The notes under the pieces: generated by a model
Seen by the model: only the letters and a program-made list of their open reading frames with translations
The model's database searches: none
Told to the model about the DNA's origin: nothing
Shown here: positions 5,621-5,757 of the stretch, in pieces
Layout: each line of letters starts with the position of its first letter
Numbering within the stretch: the stretch's first letter is position 1
Made by a program: the position numbers and the translations under genes
NCBI GenBank assembly: GCA_023356515.1
Contig: JAKQYG010000278.1
Span: 1 to 5,757, forward strand
Source: Trichodesmium sp. MAG_R04
GTDB taxonomy: Bacteria; Cyanobacteriota; Cyanobacteriia; Cyanobacteriales; Microcoleaceae
Direction of reading: 5' to 3'
DNA length: 5,757 nt

Positions 5621-5757
5621 TTATTTTAACTCTATATTTATAGTCATTACAATTAAGTTCCGTACAGTCTAACAATGTCATCCAGTGTTGTTTCTGGTAT
5701 GCTGTAAGCCATAATCCAAAAAGTTAATTCTTCCCCCTATTCTACTGCTGGTTCTTA
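5621..5757. other. Spacer upstream of the UPF0182 gene
   Basis: This 137-bp end of the window contains no clear gene. The reverse strand has a 19-codon ORF (ATG at 5712, TAA ending at 5653) beginning MAYSIPETTLDD, with an earlier in-frame stop upstream. I recognise no family and see no ribosome binding site at good spacing. It may be noise or the tail of a decayed gene lying beyond the right edge. Confidence 0.4.
5653..5712 (-). other. Very short ORF of doubtful status
   Basis: Nineteen codons from ATG 5712 to TAA 5653-5655. The reading MAYSIPETTLDDIVRLYGT has a balanced, protein-like composition in a region of otherwise AT-rich spacer. The same frame stays open upstream for eight codons to a TAG. 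It could be the C-terminal scrap of a lost protein. The start MAYS recalls some IS630 transposases, but the following residues do not fit. No function is claimed. Confidence 0.2.

Noticed and set aside
1..5757. CRISPR array, tRNA, rRNA or toxin-antitoxin module
   Set aside because: I looked for regularly spaced repeats, tRNA arms and paired small genes and saw none in either strand.

Overview
The window looks like chromosomal DNA from an AT-rich (low GC, judged by eye) cyanobacterium. Four things support this. The IF-3 and alpha/beta-hydrolase sequences are of cyanobacterial type. There is a very large UPF0182 membrane protein. One copy of the cyanobacterial HIP1 octamer GCGATCGC is present. 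The spacers are long and carry heptamer repeats and a decayed insertion sequence. A filamentous genome of the Trichodesmium/Okeania/Moorena kind would fit, but this is a guess and no species marker is visible.

Layout, left to right. (1) Positions 1-426, minus strand: the 5' 142 codons of infC (translation initiation factor IF-3), which run off the left edge. (2) Positions 427-856: a 430-bp divergent spacer with candidate promoters for both flanking genes and short symmetric sequences. (3) Positions 857-1804, plus strand: a complete alpha/beta-fold hydrolase with an intact Ser-Asp-His triad, related by motif to pheophytinase-like hydrolases. (4) About 1805-1980: a spacer with three heptamer units of an STRR-like repeat. 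(5) About 1981-2536, plus strand: a decayed, truncated insertion sequence whose transposase has a DUF4277/IS1634-type N-terminus, two in-frame stops, one frameshift and no 3' half. (6) Positions 2552-5620, minus strand: an intact 1022-residue UPF0182 protein with about nine membrane segments and a long, probably extracytoplasmic, C-terminal region. Its stop codon is 15 bp from the end of the transposase remnant. (7) Positions 5621-5757: an upstream spacer holding only a 19-codon ORF of unknown meaning.

The genes do not form an obvious pathway. infC and the hydrolase are divergent, and the hydrolase and UPF0182 gene are convergent with the dead IS between them. I see no convincing new multi-gene system. 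The points most worth a second look are the function of UPF0182, the way the IS remnant abuts its 3' end, and the symmetric repeats near the infC promoter.
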